Shown: positions 7,506-14,789, counted from the first letter of the stretch. The stretch is 30,350 nt of DNA from Candidatus Gastranaerophilales bacterium (GCA_944323945.1 CALUUL010000023.1:1-30350), one strand, 5' to 3'. The notes: generated by a model from the sequence alone, not told the origin. Numbers and translations are program-made.

Positions 7506-8189
7506 ATGGATTATTTAAAAGAATTTATTTCAAAACTTCAAAATTTAGACCATTCAAAACGGGTTGATAATGTATTTCAAGACTTTTTGAAATTAAGTGC
7601 TTATGCAATAGCACAACCATTTTATCGAAGCCCAGAAATTGAGCAAAATTACTTAGATATAATAAACAGATACACTAAAGAGCAAGCAGAAAAATTTTCA
7701 AAACTGCTTGCTCTTTTAGTTATGGGGCTTGAAGAAAAACATCAAGATTTTTTAGGCTGTGTATATATGAAATTAAATTTAGGTAATATTGCTACTGGTC
7801 AGTTTTTTACACCTTATCATGTCAGCAAAATGATGGCAGAGATATGTTTTGTTGATATTGAAAAACAGCTTGAAGAAAAAGATTTTATAACATTATCGGA
7901 ACCTTGCTGCGGTAGTGGTGCAATGATTATTGCATATGCGCAAACGCTTAAAGAACAGGGCTATAATTACCAAAATCAACTATTTGTTGAGGCTATTGAT
8001 ATAGATGAGCTTTGTTTTTTAATGACTTATCTGCAATTATCACTGTATGGAATTCCTGCAAGAGTAATGTTAGGTGATACACTTGCTTGGAAATTTAGTC
8101 AAATGATTTATACACCAATGTATTTTTTAAACGGCTTTTCTTGGCGGTTAAAAGAATTTAAAAAGACTGAAACAAAATCAGAACAATAA
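7506..8189 (+). CDS. N-6 DNA methylase-like protein, small mobile-element type, no NPPY motif
   Basis: A 227-aa protein resembling the SAM-binding half of HsdM-type N6-adenine methylases (PF02384). Visible are GQFFTPYHVSKMMAE, the SAM loop EPCCGSGAMIIAYA and an acidic motif VEAIDIDELC. The catalytic motif IV, (N/D)PP(Y/F), should follow the next strand. Instead the chain reads GDTLAWKFSQMIYTPMYFLNGFSWRLK and ends. Short methylase-like proteins of this shape occur on conjugative and integrative elements. It may be inactive or use another site. No HsdS or HsdR gene is near. The two small genes 3' of it on the same strand may share its transcript. Function is therefore unsure. Confidence 0.75.
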   Translation: MDYLKEFISKLQNLDHSKRVDNVFQDFLKLSAYAIAQPFYRSPEIEQNYLDIINRYTKEQAEKFSKLLALLVMGLEEKHQDFLGCVYMKLNLGNIATGQFFTPYHVSKMMAEICFVDIEKQLEEKDFITLSEPCCGSGAMIIAYAQTLKEQGYNYQNQLFVEAIDIDELCFLMTYLQLSLYGIPARVMLGDTLAWKFSQMIYTPMYFLNGFSWRLKEFKKTETKSEQ

Positions 8190-8292
8190 CTTATAAAAGA
8201 AACCGTAGAGGTAAGGCAATTAAGCCTATTTTAGCTATGCCACAATCTGACATGGGTGTATTGCATAATAAAAACACAAAGGAACAAAATAT

Positions 8293-8742
8293 ATGGCAGA
8301 ATATCATTGGTACAAATTAAAGAAAAAACTTAAAAGTATCGTAGCACCAAGCTTAGATATATCTTTCAATTATAGCCCTCTAAGAAAGAGAACAAATCGG
8401 AGTGAAATAACTTTGAGGTTTTTTCAAGTAAAACTTAATGATGAAATAATTTGGCAATTTCCAAAAGATACAAGTCAAACAATAGATGAAAACTTTATTT
8501 ATGGACAAGCTAAGATTGACAACAAACTTATCAATATAGAATTTCCAATTCAATCAATAATAGCTTATCTTAATTTACCTAAAAACAAACTGCTTGATTA
8601 TATAGACAAAGCGGGTTTGGCTGAAATTTTAAAAGTTTGCGATAAAAGAATTGGCTATAATCGGTTAAAAAAATTGCAATTATCAGGGGTGGGACAAAAG
8701 ATTTTTAATAAGAGATTCATGAATAAGGAGTATTGCTTATGA
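8293..8742 (+). CDS. Hypothetical protein, possibly SF0329-like
   Basis: A 149-aa basic protein. The opening HWYKLKKKLKSIVAPSLD and the later KVCDKRIGYNRLKKL resemble, from memory, the SF0329 family pattern (W-KLKK near the start, D-R-R-x-G-x-R-L near the end), whose function is unknown. AAGGA lies 8 nt before the ATG. The stop overlaps the next start as ATGA, so the two genes are translationally coupled. It follows the methylase-like gene after about 100 bp. I cannot assign a function. Confidence 0.6.
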   Translation: MAEYHWYKLKKKLKSIVAPSLDISFNYSPLRKRTNRSEITLRFFQVKLNDEIIWQFPKDTSQTIDENFIYGQAKIDNKLINIEFPIQSIIAYLNLPKNKLLDYIDKAGLAEILKVCDKRIGYNRLKKLQLSGVGQKIFNKRFMNKEYCL

Positions 8743-9176
8743 CAAATAGCAAATTAAAAATGGATGATTTATATCAAATATTTGATGAAAACGGACAACA
8801 TAAGCTAAATAAATTTTCAACAGAACCTAAAGCTGAATTCGACATTGATTTTTCTATAGAAAAATTAGAAGTTTTTGTAATTATACCTGAATTAACAAAG
8901 ATTAGTACAAATAAAGTTATAGGCTCACTTGAAAATGCCAGATATGAACTTATCTTATCAAAAGATTTTAAAATCTCATCTGATTTTCAAACGGTAATAA
9001 TTGATGAAATAAAACATTCAATACCGAATTTTTTTAATAGAAAAATGATTCAAAAAGAAGATAAAAACACTTGGGAAATAATTTTTAGACAAATTCTTCA
9101 AAAAGAAATATTTGATGAAATTCAAAAACAAAAAGAATTGCAAACCGAACGCATAAGAAATTTGAGATTACGGTGA
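8739..9176 (+). CDS. Hypothetical protein
   Basis: A 145-aa protein with alternating charged and beta-prone segments in the middle (about 35-70) and a Gln/Lys/Glu/Arg-rich helical end (EIQKQKELQTERIRNLRLR). No family is recognised. The ATG at 8739 is chosen over the TTG at 8733 because AAGGAG (8725-8730) stands 8 nt before it. It overlaps the previous stop by 4 bp (ATGA), so both proteins are probably made together and may interact. Confidence 0.65.
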   Translation: MTNSKLKMDDLYQIFDENGQHKLNKFSTEPKAEFDIDFSIEKLEVFVIIPELTKISTNKVIGSLENARYELILSKDFKISSDFQTVIIDEIKHSIPNFFNRKMIQKEDKNTWEIIFRQILQKEIFDEIQKQKELQTERIRNLRLR

Positions 9177-9203
9177 TTTTATAAATCAAAACTTAAATAA
9201 AAT

Positions 9204-9290
9204 ATAAACAGGCAAGCGTTTCGCTTTATGCCACGAATAACAAATAGTGATAACTCCGTTCACTCCCTGCGGTCGTGAACACAAAAATCC
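9204..9290. other. Structured non-coding stretch beside the reverse transcriptase gene
   Basis: Two hairpins stand close together. One is built on GGCAAGCG-TTT-CGCT with a further TGCC closing around it after a small bulge; the other on GTTCAC/GTGAAC around an 11-nt G+C-rich loop. This patch is richer in G+C than its surroundings. It could be a 3' untranslated structured RNA linked to the RT gene, or filler typical of mobile elements. I cannot choose between these. Confidence 0.3.
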
Positions 9291-9294
9291 AAGT

Positions 9295-9318
9295 CCGGCT
9301 TTATTTTAATAGAGCCGG
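9295..9318. terminator. Bidirectional terminator at the end of the RT gene
   Basis: A 10-bp stem: CCGGCTTTAT (9295-9304) pairs with ATAGAGCCGG (9309-9318), one G-T pair, 4-nt loop. It includes the RT stop codon. T-rich runs follow on both strands (TTTTT about 8 nt away on the minus strand, TTTCTTGATTTTTT on the plus strand), so it could end both converging transcripts. Confidence 0.7.
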
Positions 9319-10185
9319 TTTCTTGATTTTTTGAAAAGACGGAAAAGAGATTTTGTATTTTTCCAAAAGTTTTTCATTATATAATTTTAATCTGATGTAA
9401 AAACCGTAATCAACATATTTAATATACGCAATTTTCCCCGTAAGTTTTGATACTTCTTTTTCGGTCCATATATGGTGTTTCAAATCTTTTGTTGTAGAAT
9501 ATGCCATACTTATGACATAATTATGCAACGAAGCTCTGATTCTTCTTTTTTCTTCATTAGTAATACAAGCATCCTTGTTATTAACAACAAGCCCCAATAC
9601 TTTTTGCTGTTTATTTTTGCTTATGTATTTGGTCTTTTTTGAATTAACTTTGTAACCGTAAAAGAATAAAATATTTTTTACTCTCTTTTCAATGATTTGC
9701 AAGAGTTTTTTATTATTGGATGAAAATGTTAAATCATCCATAAACCTTGAAAAATCCACACCATAAATATTACAGAGCCTTCGTATTTCATCTTCTGTTT
9801 TTTTAAAGCAAGCATTTGCAATATGCGCAGAAGTTGGAGCTCCTGTTGGCAATTTTTTATCAACAGTAACCAAATTCAAATAATAATTTGTATCAGCATT
9901 TTTAATCTTTGTACATACTTTTTGTATAAATCTTTCTATATCAGAATAAGGCACAGAATTATAAAAATCCTTGATATCCATTTTTAAAATCCATTTTTTT
10001 GCTGTGTGAATTTGTGCTGCGTTATATGTATCTGTTTTTAATTTATATTCCCATTTTATAGCATTTAAAATATATTTTTGAGCCTTTTTTAGTTTTTCAC
10101 AAGGAGCCAAAATTATACGGTTTTTTATTCTGAAAACTGTATAGTAAAATCCTGAGCTTATGAATACTTTATTAAAATACATCAT
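9301..10185 (-). CDS. Retron-like reverse transcriptase
   Basis: A 294-aa RNA-directed DNA polymerase. The RT blocks run in order: R-I-I-x-A-P-x-x-x-L-K-x-x-Q (23-36), LKMDIKDFYNSV with catalytic D70, LPTGAPTSAHIAN (112-124), FSRFMDDLTFS with D150 and D151 (FMDD in place of YADD), and KVLGLVVN (195-202). Short length and the GAPTS block fit retron/Abi-like RTs rather than group II intron or DGR RTs. It departs from canonical retron RTs: VLG stands where VTG is usual, and NAAQIH (55-60) is a near miss of NAxxH. The start overlaps the end of the DnaB-like gene by 14 bp, with GGAG 10 nt before the ATG. No obvious msr/msd lies directly upstream. Confidence 0.85.
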   Translation of the reverse strand: MMYFNKVFISSGFYYTVFRIKNRIILAPCEKLKKAQKYILNAIKWEYKLKTDTYNAAQIHTAKKWILKMDIKDFYNSVPYSDIERFIQKVCTKIKNADTNYYLNLVTVDKKLPTGAPTSAHIANACFKKTEDEIRRLCNIYGVDFSRFMDDLTFSSNNKKLLQIIEKRVKNILFFYGYKVNSKKTKYISKNKQQKVLGLVVNNKDACITNEEKRRIRASLHNYVISMAYSTTKDLKHHIWTEKEVSKLTGKIAYIKYVDYGFYIRLKLYNEKLLEKYKISFPSFQKIKKPALLK

Positions 10186-11002
10186 AATGAATTGGCTCCA
10201 AAAATTTTGCGATTGGACTTCTAAATAACAATTCTATTGTACATACTGTTCCCATCTTGTTTTTTGCAATAATTATTTCAGCTTTGCCTTTATTTAAGGC
10301 ATCAGCATTATAATATTCATCTCTATAGATAAACATAACTACATCCGAGATATTTTCAATATCACCGCTTTCTTTTAAATCAGAAAGGATTGGACGTTTG
10401 TCACATCTGCTTTCTAATGCTCGTGAAAGTTGTGAATTAATAAAAACAATGCAATTATTTTGTTTTGCAATTTTCTTTAAATCGAGTATTATATTTGCAA
10501 TAGCTTCACTGCGTTGTTTTTTGCGTGGTATATCAATTAACTGTAAATAATCAATAAAAACATATTCAGGTTTTTCTGTTTCAATTCTGCTAAGAATTTC
10601 TTCAATTTTGTATGTGTCATCAAATATTGAAAGGTTACAACTTGATATAATATCCAGTGCTGTTTTTATATTTTCTTTATTTTTATCATCTAAAACATTA
10701 GGGTTGTTTAAGCTGAATAATCCTATTTCACCAATATGAGCTATTAGCCTTTTTAAATACTGACTTGTACTCATTTCTAAAGAAAATAGCAGACATTTTT
10801 TATTCTGTTTTAAAAAATTATATAAAATAGATGTCATAAATGCTGTTTTGCCTATAGCAGGTCGTCCACCTATAGTAATTAAAACACCTTTTTCCACCCC
10901 TGATAATACAGCGTCTAAATCTCTAAAACCAGTGTTCAGCATATCAGTTTTTTCTTCTGTAATTTGTTTAAATGTTTTTTCTAAAATTTCTTTGTCTATC
11001 AT
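10172..11002 (-). CDS. DnaB-type RecA-fold replicative helicase domain (no N-terminal DnaB domain)
   Basis: A 276-aa protein covering only the C-terminal ATPase domain of DnaB. Visible are Walker A GRPAIGKT (46-53), catalytic Glu in SLEMS (76), Walker B FIDYLQL with D151, the SQLSRALESR strand with Q191, and DLKESGDIENISD (208-220). Bacterial DnaB is about 450 aa, so the primase/loader-binding N-terminal domain is missing, as in some phage and element helicases. AAAGGAG lies 7 nt before the ATG. It overlaps the RT gene, so both products are made together. A 5'-3' ring helicase or an ATP-driven partner of the RT are both possible. Confidence 0.88.
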   Translation of the reverse strand: MIDKEILEKTFKQITEEKTDMLNTGFRDLDAVLSGVEKGVLITIGGRPAIGKTAFMTSILYNFLKQNKKCLLFSLEMSTSQYLKRLIAHIGEIGLFSLNNPNVLDDKNKENIKTALDIISSCNLSIFDDTYKIEEILSRIETEKPEYVFIDYLQLIDIPRKKQRSEAIANIILDLKKIAKQNNCIVFINSQLSRALESRCDKRPILSDLKESGDIENISDVVMFIYRDEYYNADALNKGKAEIIIAKNKMGTVCTIELLFRSPIAKFLEPIHYDVF

Positions 11003-11031
11003 TTTGGTTCTCCTTTGCTGTAATTATTGCA

Positions 11032-11045
11032 TTGACCTATGTCAA
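11032..11045. promoter_or_regulatory. Small palindrome before the helicase gene
   Basis: TTGACCTATGTCAA is an inverted repeat (TTGAC/GTCAA, 4-bp spacer) in the 57-bp gap between the tyrosine recombinase stop and the helicase start. It may be an operator. A perfect TTGACA is present on the minus strand, but no well-spaced -10 is clear. Confidence 0.35.
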
Positions 11046-11059
11046 TTTTGGTCATAGGT

Positions 11060-11623
11060 TTACAAATCTAAACCCAAATACACATCATCCATTTCATCTT
11101 GTGTGATTCCTATATAGCGTAAGGTTACGGCAGTCGAAGAATGATTGAATAGCTTTTGAATGATTGCTATGTCGTAGCCATTATTATATGCGTGATAACC
11201 AAAAGTCTTTCTTAGAGTATGTGTTCCTATCTTTTCTTTTATACCGACAGATTTTGCAACATCATTAATGATTTTATAAGCTTGTTGTCTTAATAAAAAG
11301 CCTCTATTCTTTCTTGATATGAATAAAGGCTCATTTTCTTTATAATTTCTTGTTTTTAGATATTCTTTTATTGCTTGCTTTGTTTTTTCTGATAGTGGAA
11401 AATCTTTAAATTTATTTGTTTTTTTCTCTCGAAGCCTAATCCTATCTTTAATCTTACCATTTTCAGTTACATCAATTACTTGTAATTTCAACAAATCACT
11501 TATTCTTAAGCCTGAATTAATCCCAAGAACAAACAAGCAATAATCTCTTAGATTTTGCTGTTTTAAAAGCTTTTTGATTGTTTCAATCTGTTTTAAATTT
11601 CTAATTGGTTGTACAAATTCCAT
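11060..11623 (-). CDS. Tyrosine recombinase (XerC/D-like integrase), catalytic domain
   Basis: A 187-aa phage-integrase-family protein with nearly the whole catalytic set: R40 (SGLRISDLL), K near 67 (REKKTNK), H135 and R138 (THTLRKTFG), H161 (LFNHSS) and the nucleophile Y170 (LRYIGI). It is shorter than typical integrases (300-400 aa) and lacks the arm-binding and most of the core-binding domain. Such short forms often act as resolvases or inverters. The ATG at 11623 is chosen because GAGGT lies 7 nt before it. It heads a minus-strand run with the helicase and RT, under a promoter region with AATAATACA palindromes. Confidence 0.88.
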   Translation of the reverse strand: MEFVQPIRNLKQIETIKKLLKQQNLRDYCLFVLGINSGLRISDLLKLQVIDVTENGKIKDRIRLREKKTNKFKDFPLSEKTKQAIKEYLKTRNYKENEPLFISRKNRGFLLRQQAYKIINDVAKSVGIKEKIGTHTLRKTFGYHAYNNGYDIAIIQKLFNHSSTAVTLRYIGITQDEMDDVYLGLDL

Positions 11624-11651
11624 AATAAATACCTCAAATTCAGTCATAATC

Positions 11652-11692
11652 AATAATACACAATATATTTATATTATAAATTATGTATTATT
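11652..11692. promoter_or_regulatory. Operator-like inverted repeat before the tyrosine recombinase
   Basis: AATAATACA (11652-11660) and TGTATTATT (11684-11692) form a perfect 9-bp inverted repeat spaced by 23 bp. The spacer contains a TATAAT-like minus-strand -10. The same half-site recurs at 11772-11780 and 11792-11800. Confidence 0.55.
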
Positions 11693-11769
11693 CTATGTAC
11701 ACCTTAATATTTACAAGCATTTACAATGATATTGAAATTTAATTAGGGTAATTTTTCGCATAATTTCTG

Positions 11770-11802
11770 TGAATAATACAAAATATAATTGTGTATTATT
11801 CA
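11770..11802. repeat. Perfect 11-bp inverted repeat at the end of the XRE gene
   Basis: TGAATAATACA (11770-11780) pairs with TGTATTATTCA (11792-11802) around an 11-nt spacer. It covers the XRE stop codon and shares its half-site with the operator at 11652-11692. It could be a second binding site, or a hairpin ending the XRE transcript. Confidence 0.6.
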
Positions 11803-12011
11803 AAATCAAATAAATCTTTAGCAGGAATTTCAAGAGCATCTGCTATTTTAAAAATCATTTTAAGGTTAGGATATTTCTCAGCTCGTTCAATTTTACCAAT
11901 GTACGACAAATCGCAACCAACCAATTCAGACATTTTGCCTTTATTATAGCCTTTTAATTCTCTATATTTCTTAACATTATTTGCAAATTTTATGCATAAA
12001 TCGTCTGTCAT
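11796..12011 (-). CDS. XRE-family transcriptional regulator (Cro/CI-like)
   Basis: A 71-aa protein that is essentially one helix-turn-helix domain: ANNVKKYRELKGYNKGKMSELVG, then recognition helix DLSYIGKIERAEKYPNLKMI, then IADALEIPAKDLFDF. Such small repressors control excision, replication or lysogeny-type switches on mobile elements. It lies between the recombinase-helicase-RT run (same strand) and the nuclease/WYL operon (divergent), so it could control both. Candidate sites are the GTCTA/TAGAC repeats in its own promoter and the AATAATACA repeats downstream. No strong ribosome site precedes the ATG. Confidence 0.85.
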   Translation of the reverse strand: MTDDLCIKFANNVKKYRELKGYNKGKMSELVGCDLSYIGKIERAEKYPNLKMIFKIADALEIPAKDLFDFE

Positions 12012-12021
12012 AATAACATTG

Positions 12022-12060
12022 TGCTATAATACTCTCAGTCTAGTATAGACTTGTGGTCTA
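12022..12060. promoter_or_regulatory. Divergent control region with GTCTA/TAGAC repeats
   Basis: On the plus strand an extended -10 (TGC-TATAAT, 12022-12030) could drive the operon starting at 12134. Downstream lie three alternating half-sites: GTCTA (12038-12042), TAGAC (12046-12050) and GTCTA (12056-12060). The minus-strand XRE promoter must fall in the same stretch. The layout suggests binding by the XRE protein. Confidence 0.5.
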
Positions 12061-12133
12061 TTTATAAATTTTGTTACGCCATATTCTGACGGTGTTATGT
12101 GCTAAACTGTTGATAAAAAGAATGGAGCTAATT

Positions 12134-12433
12134 ATGACAATAAAAGAAGCAAAACAGAATGGAAGTAATGTGTATGTAAAATGTGGGAACACACGAAAAG
12201 CACTTTTAGGTACATTAATCGGTTACACTTCAAATGCTGTGTTTATTCAAAATGATAGAAATCTGAATGTATTTATTGAAAGTAATGGAAGTGTTGTAAC
12301 AAGTGGCGTGCAAATTTCACTAAGCGGAAATGAAGATATCAGAATGTACGGTAATCAAGTCGGTATAAAAAAAGGCTCAACAATTCACTTGTATGATGAA
12401 AACGGCAAAAACGCAGGAACAAGACAGGCGTAA
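12134..12433 (+). CDS. Hypothetical small beta-rich protein
   Basis: A 99-aa protein. GGAG 6 nt before the ATG at 12134 supports this start over longer upstream readings. The sequence is rich in beta-prone segments and Gly/Asn turns (VYVKCGNTRKALLGTLIGY, VFIQNDRNLNVFIE, IRMYGNQVGIKKGSTIHLYDENG), suggesting a small barrel, perhaps Sm-like, but I recognise no family. The nuclease gene starts 13 bp later with its own ribosome site, so the two are very likely co-transcribed and may act together. Confidence 0.6.
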   Translation: MTIKEAKQNGSNVYVKCGNTRKALLGTLIGYTSNAVFIQNDRNLNVFIESNGSVVTSGVQISLSGNEDIRMYGNQVGIKKGSTIHLYDENGKNAGTRQA

Positions 12434-12446
12434 AGGGGAAGGATGT

Positions 12447-13625
12447 ATGACAGAAACATTTAAACAGCAACAACTGCTAGAAAAGTTCTTGTTATCGGAA
12501 GACTTAGAAGAACTGAACAATTTAACAGGGCATTTTAATATCTTTAATGCTTTAAAACTTCAAAATAATGAGATTCGGCATTCAAATTTCTTGAGTTGGA
12601 TTATGGCTCCTTATGAGAGTCATAAGCTTGGTGCTTATTTTCTTAAAGAATTTTTAAAGTCAGCAATTAAGGAATATTCATTAAATGATAAGGTAAAACT
12701 AGGCTTAAAAGATATTATATTTTTCAATCTAGACGATGTTGAAATCAGGCGAGAATATAAAAATATTGACTTACTGATTATTAGCCCGCAAAATAAGTTC
12801 TTATGTATTGTCGAAAATAAAATTTGGACAGGTGAACATGATTGCCAGCTTGAAAGATATGCTGCTATTGTAGAAAAAGAATTCAAAGACTACAAGAAAT
12901 TATATATTTATCTTGCTCCTAACATTGAATGCAAGGAATTGTTATATCGAGCAAAAGATAAGGTTACACAAGCATATTATATTCCAATGTCTTATGAACA
13001 AGTCCATAAAGCCATAGATAAAACATTACGTTTCAGAGCTGATAATATGAGTGACGACGTTAGAATATTTATAGAACATTATAAAAAAATGGTAGAAAGG
13101 AATATTATGGGAAATACAGATAAAGAGATTGTTGAATTATGCCGGAGAATATATCGCGAAAATAAAGAAGCAATTGATTTGATTACAAGTTATTCCAATA
13201 TTACAGGGGAAATTATTGAACATATCCAAGAAATATATGCTGATGAATTATTTTCACTAAATAAGGATGGAATGTTTGTAATAAAAAGTCTTAAAAATTT
13301 ACAGAATGGTAACAGTAAATATGGTGAGGATTTGGTCTTATTGCAATTGGAAAAGGGTGCAAAATATTATTCATTTTGTATAAATATTGTTCCTGCAAAA
13401 AATAACACCGAAACTCAGAGAAAAGAAGTTATCAATAAAATTGAAAAAGGGCTAAATATTTCTCTGAAAAATAATGATAAAGAAAATGTTTGGTGTTATT
13501 ACAATGTGCCACATATTACAGAAGATGAATATTACAGCTTTTCAACATCAGAACAAATTCAAGAATTTTTAAAAGCCAAAATTGATGAGACAGGTTTTAT
13601 TAAATTTTTCTCAAACAATTTCTAG
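12447..13625 (+). CDS. PD-(D/E)XK nuclease superfamily protein (PDDEXK_4 type)
   Basis: A 392-aa protein. The N-terminal half matches the PDDEXK_4 family: RHSNFLSW (44-51), SHKLGAYFLKEFL, then the active-site stretch with E103, IDLL (D108), IVENKI (E123, K125) and GEHDCQLERY. These form the E-D-ExK metal site of a restriction-like nuclease. The C-terminal part (from about 230) is unassigned. Family members are common in defence islands and phages; the substrate is unknown. A ribosome site (AAAGGGGAAGG) precedes the ATG at 12447. It follows the 99-aa gene and precedes a WYL regulator, with a 10-bp inverted repeat in between. Confidence 0.85.
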   Translation: MTETFKQQQLLEKFLLSEDLEELNNLTGHFNIFNALKLQNNEIRHSNFLSWIMAPYESHKLGAYFLKEFLKSAIKEYSLNDKVKLGLKDIIFFNLDDVEIRREYKNIDLLIISPQNKFLCIVENKIWTGEHDCQLERYAAIVEKEFKDYKKLYIYLAPNIECKELLYRAKDKVTQAYYIPMSYEQVHKAIDKTLRFRADNMSDDVRIFIEHYKKMVERNIMGNTDKEIVELCRRIYRENKEAIDLITSYSNITGEIIEHIQEIYADELFSLNKDGMFVIKSLKNLQNGNSKYGEDLVLLQLEKGAKYYSFCINIVPAKNNTETQRKEVINKIEKGLNISLKNNDKENVWCYYNVPHITEDEYYSFSTSEQIQEFLKAKIDETGFIKFFSNNF

Positions 13626-13655
13626 TACGACACAATTTGACATACTTGTGTCGTA
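13626..13655. promoter_or_regulatory. 10-bp inverted repeat between nuclease and WYL regulator
   Basis: TACGACACAA (13626-13635) and TTGTGTCGTA (13646-13655) are perfect inverted repeats with a 10-nt spacer, starting immediately after the nuclease stop. It may be a terminator (weak T-rich tail), an operator for the WYL protein, or both. Confidence 0.65.
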
Positions 13656-13686
13656 TTATTTATTATATAGAAGTTGGTAAAAAGAT

Positions 13687-14658
13687 ATGTCAAGATTAAC
13701 AAAAGCGGAACAAATAATTGAACTTGCAATGATGTTTCAAAACAGTTATTGCGGTTTATGTATTGATGATATTAAAGAGCATTTTGAATGTTCAAGGCGT
13801 TCGGCAGAACGCATGAAAATGCTTTTGTTTGATATGTTTCCAGATAAGATTGAAGAAGTTCCGACATCCGACAAGAAAAAACGTTGGAGATTTGTTAAAG
13901 GAACGGCTAACATGCTGATTTCATTTACTCCAGATGATTTTGCAAATCTTGAATACTTAAAAGGCTTATCAAATGACGAAAATAAAAAGCAACAGCTCGA
14001 TGAACTTGTTGCTAAGATTAAGGCTTTGACACCCCAAAAGAATTTAAGAACTCTTGATACAGATGTATCTGCAATAATGGAATCGGAAGGTTTTGCAGTA
14101 AGGCAATATTCCCGAGTAAAAGCAGATATGAAAGTATTAGAAAAATTAAGAACGGCAATGCTTGCTTTTAAAAAGATATGTTTTGAATATCAGATAAATG
14201 GTGAAAATAAGACAATTACTATAAATCCTTATGGGCTAGTTATAGCAGATAAATATTATTTAGTTGCGTTTAACGATTATGTAAATGCATTAAGGCAATA
14301 CAGAGTCGATAAAGTATGCAACCTTATTATTTTAGATGAGTATTTTGAAAAAGATGAAAAGTTTTCTCTAATAGATTATTGTAACAATTCATTCGGGGTT
14401 TATCAAGAAAAGCCTTTAAATATAACACTGGAATTTGATAAAGCCGTTGCAGAAGATGTGCTTAATTATCATTTTCACCCGACACAGAAGATGAAACTAC
14501 TTGAAAATGGCAATATAGAAGTTAAATTCACATCGGGTGGAACTTATGCAATATGTCAGGAGCTTTTTAAATGGGGTTGTGATGTAAAAATTAAAAAACC
14601 TGCAGAACTAAAAACTTACTATAAACAATATTTATCCGATGTTTTGAATAATCAATAA
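13687..14658 (+). CDS. WYL-domain transcriptional regulator
   Basis: A 323-aa protein with an N-terminal winged HTH (DIKEHFECSRRSAERMKMLLFDMF, about 27-51), a WYL domain (about 153-215, with NPYGLVIADKYYLVAF and RQYRVDKV) and a C-terminal WCX-like extension (LNITLEFDKAVAEDVL onward). This layout and length match YafY/BrxR/CapW-type regulators, which often repress defence operons until a ligand binds the WYL pocket. It follows the PD-(D/E)XK nuclease gene by 61 bp, across the 10-bp inverted repeat. The ribosome site is weak. Control of the adjacent nuclease is an inference from position. Confidence 0.9.
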   Translation: MSRLTKAEQIIELAMMFQNSYCGLCIDDIKEHFECSRRSAERMKMLLFDMFPDKIEEVPTSDKKKRWRFVKGTANMLISFTPDDFANLEYLKGLSNDENKKQQLDELVAKIKALTPQKNLRTLDTDVSAIMESEGFAVRQYSRVKADMKVLEKLRTAMLAFKKICFEYQINGENKTITINPYGLVIADKYYLVAFNDYVNALRQYRVDKVCNLIILDEYFEKDEKFSLIDYCNNSFGVYQEKPLNITLEFDKAVAEDVLNYHFHPTQKMKLLENGNIEVKFTSGGTYAICQELFKWGCDVKIKKPAELKTYYKQYLSDVLNNQ

Positions 14659-14774
14659 TTTAATGAGAGGTTATCAGAATAAAGCTGAATAAATTTTCGA
14701 TAGCACTTTAATATAAATTATTAAAAGAAGCCTAAAGAATTTATTTGATTATATTATGAAAGCGTTATTTTTCA

Positions 14775-14789
14775 TGATACTATTGTACT
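14775..14789 (+). promoter_or_regulatory. Candidate leaderless promoter
   Basis: An extended -10-like TGA-TACTAT (14775-14783) ends 6 bp before the ATG at 14790, and no ribosome site is present. Transcription would begin at or next to the start codon. The -35 is not recognisable. Confidence 0.4.

Noticed and set aside
9301..10185. Diversity-generating retroelement or group II intron RT
   Set aside because: The GAPTS block and short length do not fit either type; no template/variable repeat pair, intron domain V or maturase domain is visible.
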